A stretch of 64,000 nucleotides of DNA. Source: Nocardia amamiensis (GTDB lineage: Bacteria > Actinomycetota > Actinomycetes > Mycobacteriales > Mycobacteriaceae). The notes beneath the pieces were generated by a model, which worked only from the letters and a program-made list of their open reading frames with translations, was not told where the DNA came from and did no database searches. Shown piece after piece: positions 43,455 through 52,853 of the stretch. The stretch lies in NCBI RefSeq assembly GCF_015477605.1, contig NZ_JADLQX010000003.1, forward strand, positions 310,001 through 374,000, in the 5' to 3' direction. Made by a program: the position numbers and the translations under genes. Within the stretch, counting starts at the first letter, position 1, and each line of letters opens with the position of its first letter.

Positions 43455-44519
43455 TCACTTGCTCGCCCGGCGGATGTACAGCAACTTGTCGCCCGCCTCG
43501 ATCGCGTCCACCTGGGGCTCGCCGACGCGGACCAATACGCCGTCGCGCACCACGCCGAGCACGATATCGCTGAGATGCCGTGGCGAGCCGCCGATCTCGG
43601 CGGCTTCGACCTCGCGTTCGGCGACGGCGAACCCCTCCTGGGGCGTCAGCAGGTCCTCCATCATCTCCACCACGGTCGGCGTGGTCGTGGCGATGCCGAG
43701 CAACCGGCCCGCGGTCTCCGAGGACACCACCACCGAGTCCGCCCCCGACTGCCGCACCAGGTGGGTGTTCTCCGCCTCGCGGACCGCGACCACGATCTTG
43801 GCCGTCTTGTTCAACTCGCGTGCGGTCAGCGTGACCAGCACGGCGGTGTCGTCGCGGTTGGTGGCGACTACGACCGACGCCGCGTTGTGCACGGTCGCCA
43901 GCCGCAGCACGTCGGACTGGGTGGCCGAGCCGTGCACCGTGACCAGCCCGGCGTTCGCGGCCGCCTCCAAGGCGACGACGTCTGTGTCGACCACGACGAT
44001 GTCGGCGGCCTTCACCCCGTCGCCGAGCATGGCGTCGATCGCGGTCCTCCCCTTCGTGCCGTATCCGATGACCACGGTGTGATTACGCACGCTGTGCCTC
44101 CATCGCTGAATCTTGAAAGCTTGCCGGGAGCGTTCCGTCAGCACACTGAGCGTGGTTCCGACGAGGACGATGAGGAACAGGATGCGCAACGGCGTGATGA
44201 TGACGATGTTCGCCAATCGCGCCTCGGGCGACACCGGGTGGATATCGCCGTATCCGGTGGTCGACAGCGAGACCGTGGCGTAGTAGAAGGCGTCCAGGAA
44301 CGACAGTTCGTTACCCGAATTGTCGTGGTAGCCCGCGCGACCGACATAGACCACGAGCGCGGCGAGGACCAGCAGCGAAGTCGCGAACAGCAGCCGCCTG
44401 GTCAGCGAAATCCACGGACTTATCTGCACTTCCGGGATGCGCAGCACTCCGACCAGCGCGAAGTGGGGACGGCTGGCCAAGCCGAGGCCACGTGCCCGAT
44501 CACCGAACACCGGACCCAC
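43455..44519 (-). CDS. Potassium channel family protein with RCK (TrkA-N) domain
   Basis: A 354-residue protein. Two membrane helices (LLFATSLLVLAALVVYVG and IVIITPLRILFLIVLVGTTLS) flank the pore loop with selectivity filter TTGYGDI (about residue 90). A cytoplasmic RCK/TrkA-N domain begins with HTVVIGYGTKGRTAIDAM and has the acidic VVVDTDVV. A C-terminal TrkA-C-like region follows. It is a ligand-gated K+ channel of the MthK/KtrA type. The GTG start is provisional; an alternative GTG is 9 bases later. It corresponds to Rv3200c. Confidence 0.9.
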   Translation of the reverse strand: MGPVFGDRARGLGLASRPHFALVGVLRIPEVQISPWISLTRRLLFATSLLVLAALVVYVGRAGYHDNSGNELSFLDAFYYATVSLSTTGYGDIHPVSPEARLANIVIITPLRILFLIVLVGTTLSVLTERSRQAFKIQRWRHSVRNHTVVIGYGTKGRTAIDAMLGDGVKAADIVVVDTDVVALEAAANAGLVTVHGSATQSDVLRLATVHNAASVVVATNRDDTAVLVTLTARELNKTAKIVVAVREAENTHLVRQSGADSVVVSSETAGRLLGIATTTPTVVEMMEDLLTPQEGFAVAEREVEAAEIGGSPRHLSDIVLGVVRDGVLVRVGEPQVDAIEAGDKLLYIRRASK

Positions 44520-44734
44520 CTGTGCTCGTTTCCGCGGCGCCGCGTGTTCGCTCCGGCCGGAAACCGGAGTTGGGCGGAGTGGCCGGGTGGTCGCTCGTGT
44601 CGGTCATCTCGGTATTCCTCGTAGCTCCGGCACAGCACCGGAGCCTACCCGTGTCCGATTCGTCGCGCCTGCGGCGCACTCGGCAATACGGCCCCGGTCT
44701 GGACGCGTACACGGCGCAATGCGAGGGTGCCCTC

Positions 44735-45148
44735 ATGGCAGAAGACACGCTGACACCCGCGCGCGACACCGGGCGACGCCCCGCGCTCGCCTTGGCCGCC
44801 CTGCTGTTCGGCACCGGGGTGCTGCATTTCGTGTGGCCCAAGCCCTTCGACTCGATCGTGCCGCGCGGCCTGCCCGGACGTGCCCGCGACTACACCTACG
44901 CCTCCGGCGTGGCCGAACTCGGTGTCGCCGCCGCGCTCACGATCCCGCGGACCCGCGGCTTCGGTGGGCGCCTGGCCGCGCTGCTGTTCATCGCGGTGTT
45001 CCCGGCCAACGTCCAGTTCGCCGCGGACATGCTGGCGAGCGAGAAGGCGCCGCGGCTGGTCAAGATCGGCTCGGTGCTGCGGCTTCCGCTGCAGATCCCG
45101 CTGATCACCCGCTCGCTGGCGGTGAGTCGACGGGCGCGGCGTTCCTGA
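44735..45148 (+). CDS. DoxX-like small membrane protein
   Basis: A 137-residue protein with four hydrophobic helices: ALALAALLFGTGVLHFVWP, YASGVAELGVAAALTIP, FGGRLAALLFIAVFPANVQFAAD and a basic-flanked terminal helix. The pattern matches the DoxX-like family. The ATG at 44735 has a GAGGG ribosome site eight bases upstream. Its 3' end overlaps the adnB stop region on the other strand by 44 bases. It is not in the mycobacterial gene order that I recall, so it is probably an insertion. Function unknown. Confidence 0.75.
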   Translation: MAEDTLTPARDTGRRPALALAALLFGTGVLHFVWPKPFDSIVPRGLPGRARDYTYASGVAELGVAAALTIPRTRGFGGRLAALLFIAVFPANVQFAADMLASEKAPRLVKIGSVLRLPLQIPLITRSLAVSRRARRS

Positions 45149-48100
45149 TCAGCTCGGCCAGTTCGGCCGGACCGGCCAGCGTGGCCGGCGCGATGGTGCG
45201 TCCGGTGCGGACGTAGTGGAACGCGGCGCCGATCCGCGGCAGCATCTCCTGTTCGGAGCGGCCCTCGCGCGCGGCCGTCAGCCGCGCCCAAGCCAAGCGA
45301 TAGACCGCCAGCTGCATCGCGACCGCGGGTTCCTCGGCGGGGCCCGGTTCGGCGCCGGTCTTCCAGTCGACCACGATCCAGCGGCCGCCCGGTTCGGCGA
45401 ACACCGCGTCCATGCGCCCGCGGATCACGGTGCCGGCGATCGAGGTCTCGAACGGGATCTCGACCTCGATCGGGCTGCGGTCGGCCCACGGCGAGTTCAG
45501 GAACGCGTCCTGCATCGCGGTCAGTTCGGCGTCCAAACCCGTATCGGCCGCGCTGTCCGCGGCGCCCGGCAGTTCATCCAGGCCCAGTAGCCGGGTGGAG
45601 CTGAACCACCGCTGCACCCAGGCGTGGAAGGCGGTGCCGCGGCGGGCCAGCGGATTCGGCGGGTAGGGCAGCGGACGACGCAGGCGCGCGGCGAGTTTCG
45701 CCGGGTCGGCGCGGAGCTCGACCAGCGCCGTCGCCGCGATCTGACCGGGCAGCTCGACCGCCTCGGCGATGGCAGCGGCGGCCTGGTGTTCGGCCAGCAG
45801 GGCGTCGACATCGGCGGCCCAGCCTTCGGGGTCGTCGGGGTCCGGCGCGGGATGCGCCTGCTCGAGCGGGTAGGCGTCCTCCGGCGGAGGCGGCGCGAAG
45901 CCGGTGGCCGAGGCGGGCTCGTCGGCCGACAGGTACTCCTCGACCGGGTCGGGTGCGGGTCCGTGATAGGGCTCGAGATCCGCGTACGGGTCGGCGTATT
46001 CGATTGCGGTGTAGTCGAAGTCGGGTGGGTCGGCGAACTCGTCCAGTGGGTCCGGGGGGAACTCGTCATCGGGCGGGTAGTAGTCGGTAGCGGGCGTATC
46101 CGTATCCGCCACCTCGTCGCCGAGTGATTCGGTGCGGCGGTCGTCTCCACCGCGAACGGATTCCGCGACGCGGCCCCGGTCGTCGGTCGATTCCGCGACG
46201 CGGTGGTCCGCAGCACCGGTCGCATTCGGGCCGCGTTGTGCGGCGGTTGGCTGCGCGCGAAGATCGGCGAGGGCGGCGCGGACCAGCGCGGCGCCCTGTT
46301 CGATGGGGTCGCGGCGGATGCTGAGGGGGTCTCGGGGCCATTCGGCGGTGGCCGGGTTGTCGGTGAAGGGGTTGACCGCGTCGTGCGCGGGCGGGTCGTC
46401 CCACCGGTCGATCGCCAGGACGTCGTGCGCCGGGCTGTCGGGGTCTTCGTTCGCGCGCTTCAACTCCAGCAGGAAATCCGAAGGGCCCTTCGGGGAGCTG
46501 CCGGTCTCCGCCCAGTGGTGCGCCGAAACCAGCAGGACCCGTTCGGTTCTGGTGAGCGCGACGTAGAACAGGCGGCGTTCCTCGTCGATCCGGCGACGCT
46601 CCAGCGCCTCCTTGTGCGCCTTGATCGCACGATCGAGGTCGGCGCGGTCGTACAGGTCGCCGAGATCGAGCACCGGAACACCTTCGGCGGCGTCGTCCTG
46701 TCTGCGGTCGCCGCGCAAAGACGTGGGCAGCTCGGCGAGCGCGCCCAGCCAGGTGCCGGAACCGACCTTGGACGGGAACACGCCCTCCACCACATGCGGG
46801 ACCGCGACGATCTCCCATTCCAGGCCCTTCGCGGCATGCACGGTCAGCACCTGTACCCGATCCTTGGCGACCTCCACCTCGCCTGGTTCCAGCCCGTTCT
46901 CCACCTCCTCGGCGGCGGCGAGGAAGGCCAGAAGCCCGCCGAGGGAGGCGCCGCTGTCCGCGGCGTACCCGGCCACCACCTCGGCGAACGCGTCCAAGTG
47001 CTCGCGTCCGGCGCCCGTCCCCGCCATCGCTCGCCGCGTCTGGGTCTCCACACCCACCCCGATGGTGCGCTCGACGTCGGCCACCAATTCCGCCAACGGC
47101 TGGCCGCTGCGCTCGCGCAACGCGGCCAGCTCCCGGCCCAGCGCCTCGATGCGGGTCAAACCGGTTTCCGAATAGTGCTCCGCTGGACCGGGATCGGCGA
47201 TCGCGTCGGCCAGACCGGCTTGTTCCGCCGGTTCCGGCGCCACCTCGCGCAGCGCGTCCTCGAGCGCGGCGCGGTCGGCTATCTCGGCCGGGATGTCGGA
47301 GCCGGGACGGCGGATCGACAAGTCCCTGGCGCGGCGGGCGAGCGCGGCGATGTCGGCGACGCCGATGCGCCAGCGCGCGCCGGTCAGCACCCGCATGGCG
47401 GCGGTGCCCGAGCCCGGATCGGCGATCAACCGCAGCGTGGCGACGATGTCGGCGACCTCCGGCGTGGCGAGCAAACCGCCGAGTCCGACGATCTCCACCG
47501 GGAGCCCTTGCGCGCGAAGCGCTTCCGCGAGCGGCGCGGCATCCGCGTTGCGGCGCACGAGCACCGCAGAAGTCGGCGGCGGCTGCTGGTCCGCGCGCCG
47601 GGCCGCCCACTGCGCGGCGATCCGCTCGGCCACCCACTCGCGTTCGGCGGCGACGGTTTCGGTCAGTGCCAACGCCACGGCACCCGGCCCAGCATCGGGT
47701 TTGGCGCGCAGTGCGTCGACGGTCACCCCGCCGCCCTCGATCGCCTTGCGCCGCAAGGGTTCCGCGACCAGATTCGCCAGCGCCAGCGCCTCCGGCGGAT
47801 TGCGCCAGCTGGTCAGCAACGCCAGCGTGGGGGCCGGGACGCCAGGAGCACTGGGGAAGTCGGTGGCGAACCGGGGCAGATTCGCCGCGGACGCGCCGCG
47901 CCAGCCGTAGATCGATTGCATCGGGTCGCCGACGGCGGTCACGGCAAGGCGCCGCGCGGCGCCCGGGGTATCCGGACCAGGTGACTGGGCGTCTGAACCG
48001 GCGACTGATGAGGAGGCGTCCCGGGTCGAGCGGACTCTGCGTGGGTCGTGCGCGCCGGCACGCTGCGACTCGCCCTCTCGCATCGACGGGTCGAAATGCG

Positions 48101-49070
48101 CGTCATGGGCATCGCCGCGCCGCGACTCCGCGTCTGGTCCCGTCGTGTGCTCGTGCTCGCCGCCGAACAAGGCGGCGAGCAGGACGCGCTGGGCGTGGCC
48201 GGTGTCCTGGTATTCGTCGAGCAGGACCAGGCGGAAGCGGGCACGTTCGGCGGCGGCTACTTCGGGGTGTTCGGCGGCCAAGCGGGCGGCAAGGGACATT
48301 TGCGCGCCGAAATCCAGTGCGCCGCGGCGGCGCAGCGCCTCCGAGAGCTCGTGCACCAGCGGCAGCAGCGCCACCCGTTCGCGCTGCACCTGCACGATGT
48401 TCAGCAGGGTTTGGCTCGGACCGCCGCGTTGGCGCGGGCCCGCGGGCAGCGTGTACACCAGCTTCTCCAGCTCGGTGTGCGCCTCGGCCAATTCCTCGGG
48501 CTCGACCAAGTGCTCGGCCAGCTGCCCGGACAACGCGAGCACCGACTCGGTGACCGACACCGGCGTGCGATCGGTGTCCAGGTCGCCGTCCCAGGTCCGG
48601 ACGACCTGGTGGGCGAGCTGCCAGAGCTGGGTCTCGGTGAGCAGCGTCGCCGAGGGCTCCACCGGCAGCAGCAGCCCGTGTTCGGTGAGCAACCTGCCCG
48701 CATAGAAGTGGTAGGTGCTGATTTCCGGTTCCGCGCCGGTGAGCTCCGCGCGCAGCTGACCGGTCGGGTCGAGTTCACGCAGCAGTGGCGCACCGGCGAG
48801 CCTGGCCAGCCTGGTGCGGATGCGGGTGGTCAACTGCTGTGCGGCTTTGCGTGTGAAGGTCAGCCCGAGCACCTCGTCGGGCCGGACGATCCGATTCGCG
48901 ACCATCCACACCACACGCGCGGCCATCGTCTCCGTCTTACCCGCGCCCGCGCCAGCGACTACCAGAGTCGGACCCGGCGGCGCCGCGATCACAGCCGCCT
49001 GCTCGTCGGTCGGCGGCGGCAGACCGAGCGCCTGCGCCAGCTGGTGCGGCGTCACATGGCCGCCGCTCAC
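45105..49070 (-). CDS. adnB: AdnB: UvrD-like helicase with RecB-like nuclease domain
   Basis: About 1321 residues. Superfamily I motor: Walker [87 protein letters not shown]-terminal nuclease domain: RGTAFHAWVQRWFSS, then IRGRMDAVFAEPGGRWIVVDWKTG, with the catalytic Asp...Asp-x-Lys. AdnAB is the heterodimeric end-processing helicase-nuclease of mycobacteria. Two long low-complexity insertions are seen: a 70-residue Arg/Asp/Ser-rich loop between motifs II and III, and a 140-residue acidic Pro-rich segment before the nuclease domain. Start at GTG 49070 preferred; the frame is open to GTG 49097 within a dispersed repeat. Confidence 0.9.
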   Translation of the reverse strand: MSGGHVTPHQLAQALGLPPPTDEQAAVIAAPPGPTLVVAGAGAGKTETMAARVVWMVANRIVRPDEVLGLTFTRKAAQQLTTRIRTRLARLAGAPLLRELDPTGQLRAELTGAEPEISTYHFYAGRLLTEHGLLLPVEPSATLLTETQLWQLAHQVVRTWDGDLDTDRTPVSVTESVLALSGQLAEHLVEPEELAEAHTELEKLVYTLPAGPRQRGGPSQTLLNIVQVQRERVALLPLVHELSEALRRRGALDFGAQMSLAARLAAEHPEVAAAERARFRLVLLDEYQDTGHAQRVLLAALFGGEHEHTTGPDAESRRGDAHDAHFDPSMREGESQRAGAHDPRRVRSTRDASSSVAGSDAQSPGPDTPGAARRLAVTAVGDPMQSIYGWRGASAANLPRFATDFPSAPGVPAPTLALLTSWRNPPEALALANLVAEPLRRKAIEGGGVTVDALRAKPDAGPGAVALALTETVAAEREWVAERIAAQWAARRADQQPPPTSAVLVRRNADAAPLAEALRAQGLPVEIVGLGGLLATPEVADIVATLRLIADPGSGTAAMRVLTGARWRIGVADIAALARRARDLSIRRPGSDIPAEIADRAALEDALREVAPEPAEQAGLADAIADPGPAEHYSETGLTRIEALGRELAALRERSGQPLAELVADVERTIGVGVETQTRRAMAGTGAGREHLDAFAEVVAGYAADSGASLGGLLAFLAAAEEVENGLEPGEVEVAKDRVQVLTVHAAKGLEWEIVAVPHVVEGVFPSKVGSGTWLGALAELPTSLRGDRRQDDAAEGVPVLDLGDLYDRADLDRAIKAHKEALERRRIDEERRLFYVALTRTERVLLVSAHHWAETGSSPKGPSDFLLELKRANEDPDSPAHDVLAIDRWDDPPAHDAVNPFTDNPATAEWPRDPLSIRRDPIEQGAALVRAALADLRAQPTAAQRGPNATGAADHRVAESTDDRGRVAESVRGGDDRRTESLGDEVADTDTPATDYYPPDDEFPPDPLDEFADPPDFDYTAIEYADPYADLEPYHGPAPDPVEEYLSADEPASATGFAPPPPEDAYPLEQAHPAPDPDDPEGWAADVDALLAEHQAAAAIAEAVELPGQIAATALVELRADPAKLAARLRRPLPYPPNPLARRGTAFHAWVQRWFSSTRLLGLDELPGAADSAADTGLDAELTAMQDAFLNSPWADRSPIEVEIPFETSIAGTVIRGRMDAVFAEPGGRWIVVDWKTGAEPGPAEEPAVAMQLAVYRLAWARLTAAREGRSEQEMLPRIGAAFHYVRTGRTIAPATLAGPAELAELIRNAAPVDSPPASG

Positions 49071-49083
49071 GACTCCGCCTCGC

Positions 49084-49177
49084 TGACGCTCGCTCACGAC
49101 TCCACCTCGCCGGCACTCGGCACCGTCGAGCGCAAGAGCGCGCTGTGTTCTCGATTCGCTCGCTGACGCTCGCTCAC
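49084..49177. repeat. Direct repeats GTGAGCGAGCGTCAGCGAG upstream of adnB
   Basis: On the minus strand GTGAGCGAGCGTCAGCGAG occurs at about 49177-49159 and again at about 49097-49079. Each copy begins with an in-frame GTG. Between them is a 25-codon run ending in TGA that overlaps the next GTG. The elements lie in the 285-base space between adnA and adnB. They look like a dispersed intergenic repeat that by chance supplies start codons. Confidence 0.55.
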
Positions 49178-49355
49178 GGCGGCGCCTCGCCCGTGATCGG
49201 CCGCGTCACATCAATCATGGCCGACACCCGGTGCGCGCCCAGCGGGTCGATGACTACTGCCGCTCGGTCGGGTATCGCCTCACTCTGAGCTGTCATCGTC
49301 GCATCCGTGACCATCCGCGGCGCATTACAGCGTGCCGCAGCCTCGATAGACCCGC

Positions 49356-52300
49356 TCACTCGTCGGTCACCTGCCTGCCCCTGTCCTGCACGGGGCAGCT
49401 GCCCGCGACCGCGCAGTGGCGGCAACCGTCGTTGCGCATGGCGCGGTAGCTGGGTCCCTGGGTAGCCGCGGCGGCATCGTGGATCGTGTCACGCCACTTG
49501 CCGAGGGCCTCGGCGTCCAGCGGGGGCTGCATGCGCTGGGTCGCGCCCTCCGCTTTGCTCGGTTTGGCGACGTAGACCAGCCGCGCACCACCGGGTTCGG
49601 CTGTCGCGTCGGATTCGGTTGCCGCGGAGGCGGTTTCCGCACCGGTATCGAGTGCGCCGCTGGCGGCCGCGACCTGGTAGGTCGCCAGCTGGGCGTGGTC
49701 GGCGGCGGCCTGCTTGGTGACCGGGGACTTGCCGGTCTTCACGTCCACGATCACGAAGCGGCCCTGGGTGTCCCGTTCCAGCCGGTCGACTCGGCCCCGA
49801 ATTCGCACGGCGCGTTCGTCTTCGGTGCGCGCGGGCAGCACACAGTCGACCGGCACTTCGACACCGGCCTGGGTGAGCTCGCCGCGGGTGTTGCGGACCC
49901 AGGCCAGGAAGGCTTCCAGCATCGCCTCGGTGCGGCGCAGCTCCTGACGGGAGTGCCAGCCGGTACCGGGATCCACCCCCTGCCAGGCGCGATCCAGCGC
50001 CGCGCGCACCTCGTCCTCGGGCACTTTGCCCGCCAGCGCCTGCACCAGGGTGTGCACCAGGTTGCCCTTGACGGCGTGTGGATTGTCGCCGTCGGTGCCG
50101 CCGTGGCGTTCCAGCGCCCAGCGCAGCGGGCAGGTGCGCAGCAGTTCGACGGTGGAAGGCGACAGCGCCACCGCGCCGTCGTCGTCGGTCCACAGCGAAC
50201 GACCCGAGCTGAGGTCGGCGGTCCCGTACCAGTCGTCGGGATGACTGCCGCGCACGCCCGCGTCCGCCAGCCGGGCCAGCTGATGTGCGGCCCGCCGCCT
50301 GCGCTCCAGGTCGGCCTCGGGATCACAGACGACGCCGCGCAATTCGGCCACCAAGGAATGCATCACCAGGGCACGGCCGGGGTCGACCACCGGAAGCGCG
50401 CCGGGCTCGCCGTCGTCGTCGTGCCCGAGCAACTCGGCGAGAAAACGCGACGGCACCAGATCGCGTTCCCCCGAGCCCGATTCCACGGCCGTCACCAGCA
50501 ACGACCGCCGTGCCCGGCTGCATGCGACGAGCAGCAGCCTGCGTTCCTCGGCGAGGATCGGCGCCACGCGGCTGACCCGCTCCCCGCCATCGGAGACGCC
50601 CGCGGTGAGATCCACCAGGTCCTCGGTGTGCAGCAGGGTGCCGCGCGAGCGCGGATTGGGCCAGATCCCCTCTTGAACGGCGGCGACCGCGACCACGTCC
50701 CATTCCCGCCCGGCGGCAGCGTGCGCGCTCAGCAGCGCGACCGCTTCGCCGGGCGCGGTGCGCGGCGCGGCATCGTTCGGAATCTCCTGCTGCGACAGGT
50801 AATCGACGAAACCTTCGATGCTCGCCCGCGGCAACCGATCGACATAGGCGGCGGCCGCGGCGAACAGCCCGACGGCGGCGTCCAGATCGCGATCGGCCTG
50901 CATGCCGACCGCGCCGCCGCGTTCGGATTGGGCCACCCAGCGCCGCTCCAGCCGGGAACCGGTCCACAGCGCCCACAGCACGTCCTCCAAGCCGGCGCCG
51001 CGCGCCCGCGCCTTGCGCGCGCGATTCAGCGCGTCCAGCACCCGGCGCAGCGGAGCGGCCTCGACCTCGGTGAGCCGGTCCAGGATCGCCGCGTCGCCGG
51101 TTCCGATCAGCAGGTCACGCAATACCTGCGCAGAGGGAAGGTCGATGTCCGCGTCGCGATCCTGCGGCGAATCTTCCTGATCCTCGAGTGCTTTCGCCCC
51201 GGTCCGCGCCGCTTGGAGCACCGCGCGCCGGATGCCGCGGCGCAGGCGGCGCAAGGAGATCTGATCGGCGCCGCCGAGCGGCCCGGCCAGCAAGTCGAGT
51301 GCGTCCTCCGGCTCGAACTCCGGCTCCGCTCCCCGCCCTACGGCCTCGCCCGCCAGCACCGCGCGCAGCGACAGCAGCATCCAGGCCGCGCCGCGCCTGC
51401 GGGCCAGCGGCGTGTCGAGCGCGGGCTGCTGCACCGGCACGCCCGCGGCAAGCAGGGCGCGGCGCAGCGGCGCCAGCGACAGCGGCACCGAGCGAACGAT
51501 CACCGCCATCCGCGACCACGGCACCCCGGCGGTGAGGTGCGCGCGGCGCAAATGGTCGGCGATCAGCGCGGCCTCCTTCGCGGGCGTGGCGAGCACGCGG
51601 ACCCGCACCTCGGCGCCGTCATCCCGCGGTGCCACCTGTTCGGGTACCGGAAAGCGCTGTGGCGCGGCGCCCGGCAGACGAGCGGCAATTCGCGCGACCG
51701 CCAGCCGCACCTGACCGCTGAACCGGTGGTTGTCCCGCAGCACGATGCGCTGACCGTCCGGCGCGTCCAGGTCGGCGACGAACCGCGCGTCCGCACCGCG
51801 GAAGGCGAACACGGCCTGATCGGGATCGCCCGCGATCACCGTGGTCCGCGCGCTGCGCCCGATCGCCTTGACCAGGATCGCCGCCTGCGGGTCGAGGTGT
51901 TGGGCGTCGTCGACCAGCAGGTATCCGATTCTGGAGCGTTCCGCGGCAAGTAGATTCGGGTCGGCGGCCAGCGCGTCCAGCGCCGCGCCGACCAGTTCGG
52001 CGGCGTCCAGCGCGGGCGCCGTCGCCTCCGGCGCCTCCACGCCGACCGACCAGCGCAACAGCATCGTCTGTTCGTAGCGGAGCGCGAATCTGCCCGCCGC
52101 CACCCATTCCGGCTTGGCATGCTCGCGGCCGAGCCGGACCAGGTCCTCCGGCCCGATACCGCGCTCGGTGGCCCGGAGCATGAGATCGCGCAACTGCTCG
52201 GCGAATCCACCGAGCGCCAGCGCGGGCCGTAGTCGCTGCGGCCACAACCCGTTCGCGCCCGCGGTGATATCCGCCAAGTCGCCGCGCAACATCTCGCGCA

Positions 52301-52790
52301 GCACCGCGTCCTGCTCGGCGCCGGTCAGCAAACGCGGCGGCGGGTTGCCGTGCGCCGCCGCGTGTCTGCGCAGCACGGAGAAGGCGTACGAGTGCACGGT
52401 GCGTACCAGCGGCTCTCGTGTGGCGCCGGGCACACCACCCTCGGCGCCGGGCGCCGGCCCGGCCAGCCGCGCGGTGATGGCGTCGCGCACCGCGCGCGCC
52501 GCCTGCTTCGAATGGGCCAGCACCAGCACGGATTCGGGATCCGACCCAGCGGCGATGCGCGCGGCCGCGATATCGACGAGCAAGGACGTTTTGCCCGTAC
52601 CGGGGCCGCCGAGCACCTGCCAGGGCTGCCACCCCGGACGCGTCGGCCCGTCCTCGGCCGCGGCGTCCAGCAGCGCGCGAACGTCGGCGCCCCAGTCTCG
52701 CGGCCGGGGCGCCACCACATTCCGGCGAACAAGTCGCACCGCGCCATCCGATCGCACCACGCGGGCTATTGCAACAGACGCGACCGACAC
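49356..52790 (-). CDS. adnA: AdnA: helicase-nuclease subunit
   Basis: About 1144 residues. N-terminal motor with Walker A VLGGPGTGKTSLLVDIAAAR and LLVDDAQHLDPQAAIL, then IAGDPDQAVFAFRGADARF; the late motifs are recognisable. C-terminal PD-(D/E)XK nuclease domain with IRGRVDRLERDTQGRFVIVDVKTGKSPV; a Cys cluster (RTCPLRW and GCRHCAVAGSCPV) suggests an iron-sulfur staple as in AddB. The GTG at 52790 opens the conserved region; the open frame further upstream runs through the lipV gene and is spurious. It is upstream of adnB in the same direction. Together they process double-strand breaks. Confidence 0.9.
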   Translation of the reverse strand: MSVASVAIARVVRSDGAVRLVRRNVVAPRPRDWGADVRALLDAAAEDGPTRPGWQPWQVLGGPGTGKTSLLVDIAAARIAAGSDPESVLVLAHSKQAARAVRDAITARLAGPAPGAEGGVPGATREPLVRTVHSYAFSVLRRHAAAHGNPPPRLLTGAEQDAVLREMLRGDLADITAGANGLWPQRLRPALALGGFAEQLRDLMLRATERGIGPEDLVRLGREHAKPEWVAAGRFALRYEQTMLLRWSVGVEAPEATAPALDAAELVGAALDALAADPNLLAAERSRIGYLLVDDAQHLDPQAAILVKAIGRSARTTVIAGDPDQAVFAFRGADARFVADLDAPDGQRIVLRDNHRFSGQVRLAVARIAARLPGAAPQRFPVPEQVAPRDDGAEVRVRVLATPAKEAALIADHLRRAHLTAGVPWSRMAVIVRSVPLSLAPLRRALLAAGVPVQQPALDTPLARRRGAAWMLLSLRAVLAGEAVGRGAEPEFEPEDALDLLAGPLGGADQISLRRLRRGIRRAVLQAARTGAKALEDQEDSPQDRDADIDLPSAQVLRDLLIGTGDAAILDRLTEVEAAPLRRVLDALNRARKARARGAGLEDVLWALWTGSRLERRWVAQSERGGAVGMQADRDLDAAVGLFAAAAAYVDRLPRASIEGFVDYLSQQEIPNDAAPRTAPGEAVALLSAHAAAGREWDVVAVAAVQEGIWPNPRSRGTLLHTEDLVDLTAGVSDGGERVSRVAPILAEERRLLLVACSRARRSLLVTAVESGSGERDLVPSRFLAELLGHDDDGEPGALPVVDPGRALVMHSLVAELRGVVCDPEADLERRRRAAHQLARLADAGVRGSHPDDWYGTADLSSGRSLWTDDDGAVALSPSTVELLRTCPLRWALERHGGTDGDNPHAVKGNLVHTLVQALAGKVPEDEVRAALDRAWQGVDPGTGWHSRQELRRTEAMLEAFLAWVRNTRGELTQAGVEVPVDCVLPARTEDERAVRIRGRVDRLERDTQGRFVIVDVKTGKSPVTKQAAADHAQLATYQVAAASGALDTGAETASAATESDATAEPGGARLVYVAKPSKAEGATQRMQPPLDAEALGKWRDTIHDAAAATQGPSYRAMRNDGCRHCAVAGSCPVQDRGRQVTDE

Positions 52791-52853
52791 GCCGGTACAC
52801 CCCTCCGCTCCACTGGCTCTGCGCGGGATTCCGGCGCAGGTCACAATGAACCG

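Noticed and set aside
49174..49425. Small minus-strand ORF between adnA and adnB
   Set aside because: It overlaps the adnA end and has no ribosome site or family; the region is dominated by the GTGAGCGAGCG repeats.
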